DNA of 64,000 bases, taken from positions 62,001 to 126,000 of the forward strand of contig NZ_JBBGAZ010000005.1 of the NCBI RefSeq assembly GCF_037478305.1, given 5' to 3'. The notes beneath the pieces are model-generated. The model did not search any database. It was not told where the DNA came from and was given only the letters and a program-made list of their open reading frames with translations. Position numbers and translations under genes: made by a program. The stretch's first letter is position 1. Each line of letters begins with the position of its first letter. Shown here one piece after another: positions 33,013 through 41,417 of this stretch. This DNA is from Cognatishimia coralii. Its GTDB lineage: Bacteria; Pseudomonadota; Alphaproteobacteria; Rhodobacterales; Rhodobacteraceae.

Positions 33013-33399
33013 ATGGCAATGAAAATTCGTCTCGCCCGCGGCGGTTCTAAAAAACGTCCTTTCTACCGCATCGTTGCAGCGGACTCCCGCATGCCACGCG
33101 ACGGTCGCTTCATCGAGAAGCTGGGCACCTACAACCCTCTGCTGCCTAAAGACAGCGAAGAGCGCGTGAAAATGGACGTTGAGCGCATCCAGTACTGGGT
33201 TGGCCAAGGCGCACAGGTTACCGACCGTGTCGCACGCTTCCTGGAAGCGGCTGGCGTGAACGCGAAAACTGAGCGTAACAACCCGAACAAAGGTACGCCT
33301 GGAAAGAAAGCACAAGACCGTGCCGAGGAGAAAGCAGCGAAGGCCGCGGAAGCAGCCGAAGCCGCAGCCGCTCCTGCTGAAGAAGCAGCAGAAGAATAA
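33013..33399 (+). CDS. rpsP: 30S ribosomal protein S16
   Basis: S16, 128 residues. MAMKIRLARGGSKKRPFYRIVAAD and RDGRFIEKLGTYNPL are universal S16 sequence; the segment RIQYWVGQGAQVTDRVARFL follows. The last 35 residues are an Ala/Glu/Lys-rich tail (AEEKAAKAAEAAEAAAAPAE), a variable extension seen in alphaproteobacterial S16. AGGAG precedes the ATG by 8 bases. Confidence 0.98.
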   Translation: MAMKIRLARGGSKKRPFYRIVAADSRMPRDGRFIEKLGTYNPLLPKDSEERVKMDVERIQYWVGQGAQVTDRVARFLEAAGVNAKTERNNPNKGTPGKKAQDRAEEKAAKAAEAAEAAAAPAEEAAEE

Positions 33400-33412
33400 G
33401 ACGGACCAAGAG

Positions 33413-34042
33413 ATGGCGGCGTTTTCTGACGCGTTCCAAGATGAGCTCGACCGGCTGCTGAAATGGCGCCGCGACGTTCGCCATTTCAAAACCGATCCAG
33501 TGGACGAGGCGCTCTTAACGGAGTGCCTCGACGCGTTTTTAAAGGCCCCTTCAGTGGGTCTGTCAGAGCCTTGGCGTGTGGTGCGTGTTTCAAGCGACGC
33601 AGCGCGTGGGGCGGCTTTTGAGAATTTCAAAGAGGCCAATGATCAGGCGCTTCAGGGGTATTCCGGCGAGAAGGCCAAGCTTTATGCGGGGCTAAAGCTC
33701 TCGGGTATGCAGGAAAGCCCGGTGCAGCTGGCGATCTACTGCGATGAGGCGACCGACAAGGGCGCAGGCCTTGGCGCAGGCACGATGCCCGAGATGCGAC
33801 GCTATTCTGTGGTTGGGGCGATCAACCTCTTCTGGTTGACCGCGCGGGCCAAGGGGCTTGGCGTGGGCTGGGTCTCGATTTTGGATCCGGTGCGGTTAAA
33901 TCGCGATCTGGACGTGCCGGAAGACTGGTCCTTGGTGGCGTATCTATGCGTGGGCTTCCCGCAAGAGGCGTCAGATACGCCGGAGCTTGAGCAACAGGGC
34001 TGGGAAGATCGGCGTAAGGCATTGCCGGTTGAGGTGAGGTAA
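33413..34042 (+). CDS. bluB: 5,6-dimethylbenzimidazole synthase BluB
   Basis: A 209-residue nitroreductase-fold enzyme that cannibalises FMN to form 5,6-dimethylbenzimidazole, the lower ligand of cobalamin. LLKWRRDVRHFKTDPV is the BluB N-terminal motif, followed by FLKAPSVGLSEPWRVVRV, and the flavin-site sequence GAGTMPEMRRYSVVGAINLFWLTARAKGLGVGWVSILDP. The ATG at 33413 is 13 bp after rpsP, with only a weak ribosome site. Functional link to cobC and cbiB near 12 kb. Confidence 0.92.
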   Translation: MAAFSDAFQDELDRLLKWRRDVRHFKTDPVDEALLTECLDAFLKAPSVGLSEPWRVVRVSSDAARGAAFENFKEANDQALQGYSGEKAKLYAGLKLSGMQESPVQLAIYCDEATDKGAGLGAGTMPEMRRYSVVGAINLFWLTARAKGLGVGWVSILDPVRLNRDLDVPEDWSLVAYLCVGFPQEASDTPELEQQGWEDRRKALPVEVR

Positions 34043-34070
34043 CCTTTCAGCCAACCCAGAAAGACTCAGC

Positions 34071-34679
34071 TCAAACGAGGCCAGCGCCAGCCGCAAAAGG
34101 ATCGTTGTCTGGATCTTCCTGCCAGACATATTCGCAGCCCTCGGCCATTTCGCGCGCTTTCTCAATTCCGAATAAATCGGCAGCCACAGCCAGCGCCATG
34201 TCCATACCGGCCGACACTCCCGAAGACGTAAAGAACTTGCCGTCCTGAACCCATCGCGCTTGCTTCACCCAATCGACATTTGGGGCTAGCGGAACGGTGG
34301 CTGTAAAATCGAGCTTATTTGTCGTCGCCCGTTTCCCATCAAGCGCGCCCGTCATGCCAAGCAATACGGTACCGGTGCAAACACCCATAACCCTTTCCGC
34401 ATTGCCTGAAGCGGCGCGCAGCCAGTCCATGACTTTGGGATCTTTCGCGAGATCCAAGGCGGCGTCGCCACCGGGGACGAATAACAAATCATAGATATCA
34501 CCCGACCCGATCCCGCAATCTGGCAGGATTTTCTGGCCATGTCTGCTGGGCACAGGATCTGTATCAATGCCCACGGTCACCAAATCTATCTCATCAAAAA
34601 AGCCTGCCAGCATTTCCATAGGGCCAAAGAAATCCAGCGTCTGAAACCCGGGGAAGACAAAGGCTGCCATTGTCCGCAT
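34071..34679 (-). CDS. DJ-1/PfpI family protein (isonitrile hydratase-like)
   Basis: A 202-residue class I glutamine-amidotransferase-like protein. MRTMAAFVFPGFQTLDFFGPMEML is the usual start, YDLLFVPGGDAALDL precedes the nucleophile elbow MGVCTGTVLLG with the Cys, and SSGVSAGMDMALAVAADLFG is the ThiJ/PfpI C-terminal segment. Such proteins include isonitrile hydratases and transcription-linked amidotransferase-like domains; activity is unassigned. The start at 34679 has AGAGG 8 bases ahead. It is the only minus-strand gene in the ffh-rpmE cluster. Confidence 0.85.
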   Translation of the reverse strand: MRTMAAFVFPGFQTLDFFGPMEMLAGFFDEIDLVTVGIDTDPVPSRHGQKILPDCGIGSGDIYDLLFVPGGDAALDLAKDPKVMDWLRAASGNAERVMGVCTGTVLLGMTGALDGKRATTNKLDFTATVPLAPNVDWVKQARWVQDGKFFTSSGVSAGMDMALAVAADLFGIEKAREMAEGCEYVWQEDPDNDPFAAGAGLV

Positions 34680-34837
34680 GTCAAAAACCTCTCTGTTGAA
34701 AATCATGGGTGATGGCCGAAGCCAACCTTCTTTCAAAGCAAGCTACGTCAGCAAAGCAATAAATCAATGTCTCCATATTTGCCCCCGCCCCTTCAACGCG
34801 CTATCACCCAGATAAGAGCAAAAACGGACGTCGCCTC

Positions 34838-35350
34838 ATGACCACCCCTTCCGATCTCATCTGTGTAGGAGCAATCGCCGGAGCATTCGGCGTGCATGGC
34901 GAAGTGCGCCTTAAGAGCTTTACCGCTGAGGCCGACGCGATTGCGGATTATGCGCCTCTGACAACTGAGGACGGCGGGACATCTTTTGACCTAGTCCTCA
35001 CGCGCTCGATCAAGAACGGGCTGGCGGCGCGGCTTTCGGGTGTGACCACCAAGGAAGAGGCCGACGCGCTAAAAGGCACGCAGCTTTATGCGCCGCGGGA
35101 TCGGTTGCCGGAACTTGAGGAAGACGAGTTTTATTACACCGATCTCATTGGTCTCGAGGTGCGCGACACTGGTGGCTCGACGCTTGGTCATGTGAAGTCG
35201 GTGCAGAACAATGGCGCGGATGATCTGTTGGAAATCCACGGGCCGGGCTTGAAGGCCACCGTGCTGTTGCCCTTCACCAAAGCCGTCGTCCCTACGGTCG
35301 ACATGGCCGCTGGTCGCCTGATCGCGGATCCTCCGGACGGGTTGTTTTAA
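34838..35350 (+). CDS. rimM: 16S rRNA processing protein RimM
   Basis: RimM (170 aa) assists maturation of the 30S head and binds S19. ICVGAIAGAFGVHGEVRLKSFT is the diagnostic N-terminus, EEDEFYYTDLIGLEV starts the PRC-barrel domain, and LLPFTKAVVPTVDMAAGRLIADPPDGLF is its typical end. It ends 4 bp before the sulfotransferase-like gene. Confidence 0.96.
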   Translation: MTTPSDLICVGAIAGAFGVHGEVRLKSFTAEADAIADYAPLTTEDGGTSFDLVLTRSIKNGLAARLSGVTTKEEADALKGTQLYAPRDRLPELEEDEFYYTDLIGLEVRDTGGSTLGHVKSVQNNGADDLLEIHGPGLKATVLLPFTKAVVPTVDMAAGRLIADPPDGLF

Positions 35351-35354
35351 CCCC

Positions 35355-36161
35355 ATGCCGCGCCTGCTGATCCATGCGGGGTTTCACAAGACGGGCACGT
35401 CGTCGCTGCAGGCGACGATGCGAAAGAATGCCGACAAAATCGCAGACTGGGTGCGGGTCAACACGCCGGAGGAAACCAAGGACCTGCGCCTTGCGGCCTG
35501 GCTTTTTGCGCGGGGTAGCGATGAGGACACCGAAGAGCTTTTGCGCGAGGCCATTCAGGCGTTTTTCGCCCAATTCGACGCGCACGACCCGCGCGATGTC
35601 TTGATTACGGAAGAAGACCTCGCGGGCTCGATGCCCGGACGCCACGGCAAGACACGTTATGACACCGCCCCGAGAACGCTTTGCATCCTGATCGAAGAAC
35701 TGGCCAAAACCGGCTTCGCGGATCATGACATCGCGATCCTTCTGACCCTGCGCCAAACCGAACCCTGGGCCAAAAGCTGCTACAGCCAACATCTGCGCAG
35801 CCGTCCGATGGTGAGCGACCTCGAGACCTATATGACCACGCCCGCCGCGAAATGTGATCTGGCCGCCTGCGCGAATGAGATCGCGGCGGCCGTCGCCCCT
35901 GTGCCCGTCCATCGCGCCTGGCTCGAAGAGATCGGCAATCTCAGGCTTGGCCCTGCCGAGGCTGCGATTGACCATTTGCCACAGCTTTCAGTGCACCGTG
36001 ATGTGATGCATCCCACGGGCATCGCCAATGGCACCTTGCCTGCGGAACTTGCCGAGACCTATCTGGCGCTCAATCGTCAGGATCTGGATCCGATGGAGCT
36101 GAAGCAAGCCAAACTTCAAGCACGGCGCACCTATTGGCGGGCGCGACGCCAAGAGGGCTAG
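35355..36161 (+). CDS. Sulfotransferase-like protein
   Basis: A 268-residue protein with a 5'-PAPS-binding-like loop at the start (LLIHAGFHKTGTSSLQATM) and a second possible PAPS motif, LLTLRQTEPWAKSCYSQHL (about 130-148), with the expected Arg and Ser. The rest is not conserved in any family I can name. It starts 4 bp after rimM and ends 39 bp before trmD, so it interrupts the usual rimM-trmD pair. The acceptor substrate is unknown. Confidence 0.7.
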   Translation: MPRLLIHAGFHKTGTSSLQATMRKNADKIADWVRVNTPEETKDLRLAAWLFARGSDEDTEELLREAIQAFFAQFDAHDPRDVLITEEDLAGSMPGRHGKTRYDTAPRTLCILIEELAKTGFADHDIAILLTLRQTEPWAKSCYSQHLRSRPMVSDLETYMTTPAAKCDLAACANEIAAAVAPVPVHRAWLEEIGNLRLGPAEAAIDHLPQLSVHRDVMHPTGIANGTLPAELAETYLALNRQDLDPMELKQAKLQARRTYWRARRQEG

Positions 36162-36200
36162 AGGCTTGCAATTCACACGCTCAATCGCCAAAAGCGCGAC

Positions 36201-37052
36201 ATGAGTGACACACCGAAATCCGCTGGATCCAAATCCCATGGCATGCTGTCGCATGGGGGCAAGGGTAATCTGACCAAGTCGCATGGGCGCAAATCCATGA
36301 GCGCGTCGCTCAAGCCGCGCGAGTTGATGACTCAGGCCCCAAAGCTGCATAACATCTGGGCCGCGCATATCATAACTCTGTTTCCGGGGGCTTTTCCGGG
36401 CGTGCTGGGCGAGAGCCTGACGGGCAAGGCGCTGAAGGATGGGAAATGGCAGCTTGAGACCACGGATCTAAGGGTCTTTGGCGAGGGCAAGCACCGTAAC
36501 GTGGACGACACGCCCGCAGGCGGTGGTGCGGGGATGGTGTTGCGGCCTGACGTTTTGGGCAAGGCCATCGATCACACGCTGAAGTCGGTGAAGGGGCGTT
36601 GCCCGTTGGTCTATCTCTCCCCGCGCGGGCGGCGGTTTGACCAGCAGATGGCACGCAACTGGGCGCGCCATGACGGGGTGGTGATGCTCTGTGGGCGCTT
36701 TGAAGGCGTGGATCAGCGGGTGTTGGATCACTATCAGATCCAAGAGGTCTCGCTGGGGGATTTCGTGCTGACCGGCGGAGAGATCGCGGCGCAGGCGATG
36801 ATCGATGCGACGGTGCGTTTGTTGCCATCGGTTCTAGGCAATGCCGAGAGTATTGAGGACGAGAGCCATTCCAACGGGTTACTGGAGCATCCGCAATACA
36901 CGCGTCCCGCTGAATGGCGAGGGTTAGAGATCCCGGACGTGCTGACCTCGGGCAATCATGGCAAGGTTGAAGAGTGGCGCCGCGCGCAGAGCGAGGCTTT
37001 GACGCAAGAGCGGCGGCCGGATTTGTGGGCGAAGAAATTGGACCGTACCTAA
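36201..37052 (+). CDS. trmD: tRNA (guanine37-N1)-methyltransferase
   Basis: TrmD (283 aa) methylates G37 of tRNAs reading CNN codons. The SPOUT knot motifs PLVYLSPRGRRFDQQMARNWA, LCGRFEGVDQRVLDHY and EVSLGDFVLTGGEIAAQAMIDA are intact. The first ~55 residues are an extension absent from most TrmD proteins, with SHG repeats (KSHGMLSHGGKGNLTKSHGR); the core begins near HIITLFPGAFPG. No strong ribosome site is seen before ATG 36201; an internal ATG at 36327 would remove most of the extension. Confidence 0.95.
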   Translation: MSDTPKSAGSKSHGMLSHGGKGNLTKSHGRKSMSASLKPRELMTQAPKLHNIWAAHIITLFPGAFPGVLGESLTGKALKDGKWQLETTDLRVFGEGKHRNVDDTPAGGGAGMVLRPDVLGKAIDHTLKSVKGRCPLVYLSPRGRRFDQQMARNWARHDGVVMLCGRFEGVDQRVLDHYQIQEVSLGDFVLTGGEIAAQAMIDATVRLLPSVLGNAESIEDESHSNGLLEHPQYTRPAEWRGLEIPDVLTSGNHGKVEEWRRAQSEALTQERRPDLWAKKLDRT

Positions 37053-37071
37053 AACCGAAAGGGGCAGACCG

Positions 37072-37623
37072 GTGTACAAATTCATCGCAGTCGATGTCGA
37101 AACCGCCAATCGGGGCCGGCATAGCATCTGCCAGATCGGTCTCGCTTATGTTGCCAGCAACGGTGATATGCGCACGGAAAGCTATTTGATCGACCCCGAA
37201 GAACGGTTTTCATCCTTCAATGTTCAATTGCACGGTATTTGCCCCACTCAGGTCGCTGGGGCGCCCGCCTTTCCTGAGGTGTTGGGCATGCTGCGCCACC
37301 GGTTAGAACAGAGCATCCTTGTCCAGCATAGCACCTTTGATAAGCAGGCCTTTGATATGGCGTGCCACGCCTATGGGATCCCACATTTGAACAGCGAATG
37401 GATCAACAGTGTCACCATCGCGCGCAAGGCCTGGCCTGAGTTCAAAGGCAATGGGGGTCATGGGCTCGCCAATCTGAAATCAGAGCTTGGTCTTGTTTTC
37501 CATCACCATGACGCCGAAGAAGACGCGCGCGCGGCGGCAGAAGTCGTGCTTTTGGCCGAAGAACGATCTGGCCTTGATTTCTTGACCCTTGGGCGGCCAA
37601 AATCCCAACAAAAGCGGGCCTAA
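37072..37623 (+). CDS. DEDD-type 3'-5' exonuclease
   Basis: A 183-residue DnaQ-like exonuclease domain protein. The metal-binding residues are visible: Asp and Glu in IAVDVETANRGRHSICQIG, Asp in LVQHSTFDKQAFDMAC, and His and Asp in FHHHDAEEDARAAAEVVL, giving the DEDDh pattern. The start is GTG at 37072 after an AAAGGGG site. It resembles the stand-alone proofreading-like exonucleases; the cellular substrate is unknown. It lies 19 bp after trmD. Confidence 0.88.
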   Translation: MYKFIAVDVETANRGRHSICQIGLAYVASNGDMRTESYLIDPEERFSSFNVQLHGICPTQVAGAPAFPEVLGMLRHRLEQSILVQHSTFDKQAFDMACHAYGIPHLNSEWINSVTIARKAWPEFKGNGGHGLANLKSELGLVFHHHDAEEDARAAAEVVLLAEERSGLDFLTLGRPKSQQKRA

Positions 37624-37869
37624 GCCCCCTTGCCAGCCCCCAAATTCCCCCCTATACACCGCCCGTCCGGCACTCTTTCTGAGTCGTTCGGGCCTTTTGT
37701 GTATTGGCATATCGCTTTCTTCTTCGAGGGCGACGCGGATTTCAAAAGAAACACAAGCAACGACGGCTACCCTCTGGCGGGCGCATTTGCGGACCCGGTG
37801 AAGACACAGAGTTCTTAGACGGCACCTAACTTCGTGGACCAAACCACGGGCAAAATAGGAGAAGGTCAG

Positions 37870-38244
37870 ATGGATCTGATCGCAGAACTCGAGGCGGAAC
37901 AAATCGCCTCTCTGGGCAAAGACATCCCAGATTTCAAAGCCGGCGACACCGTGCGCGTAGGCTTTAAAGTGACCGAGGGCAGCCGCACTCGTGTTCAGAA
38001 CTACGAAGGCGTTTGCATTTCCCGCAAAAACGGGTCCGGCATCGCTGGCTCCTTCACAGTTCGCAAGATTTCTTTTGGTGAAGGCGTGGAACGTGTGTTC
38101 CCTCTGTACTCCACCAACATCGACAGCATCACCGTTGTACGCCGTGGTCGCGTACGTCGTTCCAAGCTGTACTACCTGCGTTCCCGTCGTGGTAAGTCCG
38201 CACGTATCGCAGAAGACACCAACTACAAGGCGCCTAAGGCGTAA
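37870..38244 (+). CDS. rplS: 50S ribosomal protein L19
   Basis: L19 (124 aa). DIPDFKAGDTVRVGFKVTEG, RVQNYEGVCISRKNGSG, SFTVRKISFGEGVERVFPLY and RGRVRRSKLYYLRSRRGKSARI are universal L19 sequence. ATG 37870 follows AGGAG by 8 bases. The 246-bp leader after the exonuclease has a CGTGG/CCACG hairpin (37832-37848) but no clear protein-binding leader could be identified. Confidence 0.97.
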   Translation: MDLIAELEAEQIASLGKDIPDFKAGDTVRVGFKVTEGSRTRVQNYEGVCISRKNGSGIAGSFTVRKISFGEGVERVFPLYSTNIDSITVVRRGRVRRSKLYYLRSRRGKSARIAEDTNYKAPKA

Positions 38245-38255
38245 GGAGTGGACCG

Positions 38256-38477
38256 ATGAAAAAAGATACACACCCAGATTACCACTTCATCGACGTCAAA
38301 ATGACCGATGGCACCGTTGTCAAAATGCGCTCCACCTGGGGTGCCGAAGGCGACCAGCTGGCGCTTGATATTGACCCATCCGTGCACCCAGCATGGACCG
38401 GCGGCAACTCTCGCCTGATGGACGCGGGCGGCCGTGTTTCCAAGTTCAAAAAGAAATACGAAGGTCTGGGCTTCTAA
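38256..38477 (+). CDS. rpmE: 50S ribosomal protein L31 (cysteine-free type)
   Basis: L31 (73 aa), MKKDTHPDYHFIDVKMTDG, RSTWGAEGDQLALDIDPSVHP and AWTGGNSRLMDAGGRVSKFK being diagnostic. It contains no cysteine, so it is the zinc-independent form. It is the last gene of the ribosomal cluster and is followed by a strong terminator. Confidence 0.96.
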   Translation: MKKDTHPDYHFIDVKMTDGTVVKMRSTWGAEGDQLALDIDPSVHPAWTGGNSRLMDAGGRVSKFKKKYEGLGF

Positions 38478-38501
38478 GCCTCGCCACTTTGGTTGTTCGA
38501 G

Positions 38502-38532
38502 AACGCCGTCCCAAATTGGGGCGGCGTTTTTT
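38502..38532 (+). terminator. Terminator of the ribosomal gene cluster
   Basis: Stem AACGCCGTCCC / GGGGCGGCGTT with a 4-5 base AAATT-type loop and a run of six T. It is 25 bp past the rpmE stop and just before the convergent dioxygenase gene. Confidence 0.85.
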
Positions 38533-38539
38533 GTTGGGG

Positions 38540-39361
38540 TTAGCTGAGCGCCACGCCCTCCACTGTCACTCTATGCATAAGGCGCCGATAGCCGTGATAG
38601 TCATTGATCGCCTTGTGCCAGGTGGCACGGTTGTCCCACATGGTTAGATCGCCTGCCTGCCAGCGGACACGGCATTGGAACTCGGGCTGCATGCAGTGGG
38701 TGTAAAGCATCTGCAGCAGGGCGTCAGACTCGGCGGGGCTTAGGCCTTCGATGTGGGTGGTGAAGACTGGATTGACGTATAGGCCGCGTCGCCCACTTAA
38801 GGGATGGGTGACAACAACGGGGTGGCGGGCGTCCTGCGTGGCGGCTTCTGCGTTAAATAGGCGACCGCTTTTGGCGGCCTCGCTGTCTGATATGGTTGCG
38901 CCAAAGACGTGGCGCGAGGAATGGATTGCAGTCAGCCCGTCCAGAAATCCTCGCATTTTGCCCGACAGCGCCTCATAGGCTGCGCCCATGGACACAAAAA
39001 GCGTGTCGCCGCCAAAGGGCGGCATCTCGATGGCGTGCAGGATCGACCCTAGTGCTGGGATCTGGTCGTAGGAATGGTCCGTGTGCCAGCCTTCTCCGAC
39101 GGCTTCTTTCTGGTCTTTTTCCTTAAGGACAGTTGCGATTTCTGGGTGGCCGTCCACGGGTTTGAAGAACCGATTGACGTTGATGGGACCGAAACGGCGG
39201 GCGAAGTTCAGGTGGTCTTGGGGTGTGATGGACTGGTCGCGCAAGACAATCACGGAGTGTTCCGCGAATGCTGCTTGGATCGCATTGAACTGGGTGAGAT
39301 CCTTAACGTCTGCACCCAAAATTTCGGCACCCAAAGCGCCTGTGAGCGGTCGTATCTCCAT
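38540..39361 (-). CDS. TauD/TfdA family 2-oxoglutarate-dependent dioxygenase
   Basis: A 273-residue Fe(II)/2-oxoglutarate oxygenase. The metal-binding HxD is in GEGWHTDHSYDQIPALGS (about residue 97), the second His follows in the C-terminal NRATWHKAINDYHGY, and the 2-oxoglutarate Arg in RRLMHRVTVEG. N-terminal TGALGAEILGADVKDL is family-typical. Substrates in the family include taurine and other sulfonates or aromatic acids; here it is unassigned. The BenE transporter gene is next upstream. Confidence 0.88.
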   Translation of the reverse strand: MEIRPLTGALGAEILGADVKDLTQFNAIQAAFAEHSVIVLRDQSITPQDHLNFARRFGPINVNRFFKPVDGHPEIATVLKEKDQKEAVGEGWHTDHSYDQIPALGSILHAIEMPPFGGDTLFVSMGAAYEALSGKMRGFLDGLTAIHSSRHVFGATISDSEAAKSGRLFNAEAATQDARHPVVVTHPLSGRRGLYVNPVFTTHIEGLSPAESDALLQMLYTHCMQPEFQCRVRWQAGDLTMWDNRATWHKAINDYHGYRRLMHRVTVEGVALS

Positions 39362-39430
39362 CTCAATCCCCCTGCGTTTGCGACGATGCTAGCGCAGGGA
39401 GTTCAGTCAGGAAACAAGGAAGGGACGCGA

Positions 39431-40588
39431 TCACCTGCGCAGCGTTGTGAGCCCGTAAGCAAGCGCGCCAAACAACAACCCCCAGACCGGCGCGGCAATA
39501 CCGAAGAAGGAGATCCCCGAAACGGTCGTCAAAAACGTGATCAGCGCGGCCTCCCGATGGGCAGGTGAAGCAAGGGACGCAGACAAAGAGGCAGCGATTG
39601 TGGGCAACAGCGCGAGGCCTGCGAGCACAGCGACGAAGACTTTCGGAGCGGCGAGGAACAGCCCGATGACCGCCGCGCCAAAGATGCCCAGCAAGATGTA
39701 CATCAGGCCGCTGAATACCGGTGCCCAATAGCGGGTCTTGGGGTCTTCGCCTGCTTCTTCATTGGCGCAGATCGCGGCGGTGATGGCAGCGAGGTTGAAG
39801 GCAAAGCCTCCGAATGGCGCGAGCACCGTGGTCAGAAATCCGGTGACATTCAGCGCCGAGGACACATGCGCCCGATACCCAGCGCCGCGCAACACAGCGA
39901 CTCCGGCCATGTTTTGTGAGGACATTGTCACCAAATACAGCGGAATGCCGACAGAGATCAGAACCGAGACGTTGAATTCTGGCATGATGAACACCGGCAT
40001 CGCGATGCCCGCGCCTTGCCATGCCGAGAGATCAAAGGCGCCGGTCATCACAGCGAACCCTAGGCCATAGATCAACAGCAATGGCACGGCAAAGCGCGCG
40101 GCAAAGCTGCGGGCGAGCACATAGACGGCGATCATCGTTCCGGCATAGACCATGTCGACCTGCAGGGATCCAAAGGCCTCGACCCCAAAGCGAAAGAGGA
40201 CACCCGCGAGCATCGCATTGGCCAAGGCATCGGGGATCCAATCGTTCAGTTTCTCAAACCAGCCAGTGAGCCCCGTCAGCAACAAAAGCACGCCGCAGCC
40301 CACGAAGGCTCCGATGGCTTGCTCTAGCGGCACACCCGGCAGAGCCACCACCAAGAGAGCCGCCCCGGGCGTGGACCAGGCCGTCAACATCGGCACGCGG
40401 TGGCGCAAGGAGAGGTAGATGCTCGAGATCCCACAGCCCAACCCCAGTGCCAGCATCCAACTGCTTGCTTGTGCGGGCGTCGCACCCGCGGCCAAGGTTG
40501 CCTGATAGATGATGGCCACGCTGCCCGCATATCCCACCAGCACAGCCACAAATCCCGCGATGACATGGGAAAGACGCATTTCGGACAT
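39431..40588 (-). CDS. benE: Benzoate/H+ symporter family transporter (BenE)
   Basis: A 385-residue polytopic membrane protein with about 11-12 hydrophobic segments. It matches the BenE family: VIAGFVAVLVGYAGSVAIIYQ, SIYLSLRHRVPMLTAWSTPGAALL, and FGGFAFNLAAITAAICANEEA with the conserved Asn and Glu. BenE proteins import benzoate with protons; the true substrate here is not certain. It is in line with the dioxygenase gene, 69 bp upstream of it. Confidence 0.88.
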   Translation of the reverse strand: MSEMRLSHVIAGFVAVLVGYAGSVAIIYQATLAAGATPAQASSWMLALGLGCGISSIYLSLRHRVPMLTAWSTPGAALLVVALPGVPLEQAIGAFVGCGVLLLLTGLTGWFEKLNDWIPDALANAMLAGVLFRFGVEAFGSLQVDMVYAGTMIAVYVLARSFAARFAVPLLLIYGLGFAVMTGAFDLSAWQGAGIAMPVFIMPEFNVSVLISVGIPLYLVTMSSQNMAGVAVLRGAGYRAHVSSALNVTGFLTTVLAPFGGFAFNLAAITAAICANEEAGEDPKTRYWAPVFSGLMYILLGIFGAAVIGLFLAAPKVFVAVLAGLALLPTIAASLSASLASPAHREAALITFLTTVSGISFFGIAAPVWGLLFGALAYGLTTLRR

Positions 40589-40721
40589 GCTGGTGACCCC
40601 TTGGGTTGAAACATCGCAATTAAGGTAAACCGTGCGCTGTCAAGAATGACAAGCTAACATAGACAAGAAAGACCCGATGCAGGCATTTTTCGGGAAAGAA
40701 TTAAGAAAGGCAGAGCAGGCC

Positions 40722-41408
40722 ATGAAACGACTGTTGCTTTTGATTGTACCGCTTATTTTGGTGGGCTGTGTGGAAACAACTGCAACCCAAGCGCCGCGCA
40801 TGTTGGCCATGGGCGATTCAATGATGGCCGCGCATGGGGTGTCCAATCGCGCCATTTCGGATGTGATTGCCAAGGAATTGGGCGAGCCCGTCGTGGATCG
40901 CTCTGTGATCGGGGCGCGAATTATTTATGCGCTGCCGCTGACAGGCGCTGTTGGTTTTAACATCGGCAAGCAATATCGCGGTGGACAGTATGACTGGATC
41001 ATCGCTAACGGCGGCGGCAACGACATTTGGCTGGCCTGCGGCTGTACCGGCTGTAAGCGCAAATTGGATCGGCTGGTCTCGGCGGATGGCAAATCCGGTG
41101 AGATCCCAGAGCTTGTCACGCGGTTGCAAACCAGCGGTGGGCAGATCCTGTGGCTGGGCTATCTGCGCACGCCGGGCAAGGGCTCTCCGATTGAGAGCTG
41201 TGCCGAAGAGGGCAATATCCTGGAAGAGCGACTCCAAAAACTGGCAGTAAAGCGCAAGGGCTTCCATTATCTGTCGATGAGGGATCTGGTCCCGCATGGC
41301 GATCTTTCCTATCATGGGCTGGACCGTATCCACCCGTCGATCAAAGGCAGCGCCGCTATTGGTAAACGCGCGGCCAACTATATTCGCAAGGTGGACCCAA
41401 CTCGATAA
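40722..41408 (+). CDS. SGNH/GDSL hydrolase lipoprotein
   Basis: A 228-residue exported protein. MKRLLLLIVPLILVGCVETT is a lipoprotein signal with lipobox VGC. The SGNH blocks are visible: nucleophile Ser in MLAMGDSMMAAHG, GGGNDIWLAC (Asn), and the catalytic Asp-His in GLDRIHPSIKGS. Cysteines in ACGCTGCKRK probably form disulfides. The ATG at 40722 begins the lipoprotein; the open frame runs 15 codons further up. Substrate (ester or acetyl) unknown. Confidence 0.85.
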   Translation: MKRLLLLIVPLILVGCVETTATQAPRMLAMGDSMMAAHGVSNRAISDVIAKELGEPVVDRSVIGARIIYALPLTGAVGFNIGKQYRGGQYDWIIANGGGNDIWLACGCTGCKRKLDRLVSADGKSGEIPELVTRLQTSGGQILWLGYLRTPGKGSPIESCAEEGNILEERLQKLAVKRKGFHYLSMRDLVPHGDLSYHGLDRIHPSIKGSAAIGKRAANYIRKVDPTR

Positions 41409-41417
41409 GGGGACCCA

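Noticed and set aside
37624..37869. Ribosomal leader regulating rplS
   Set aside because: Only one short hairpin was found and no match to known L19 leaders could be recognised by eye.
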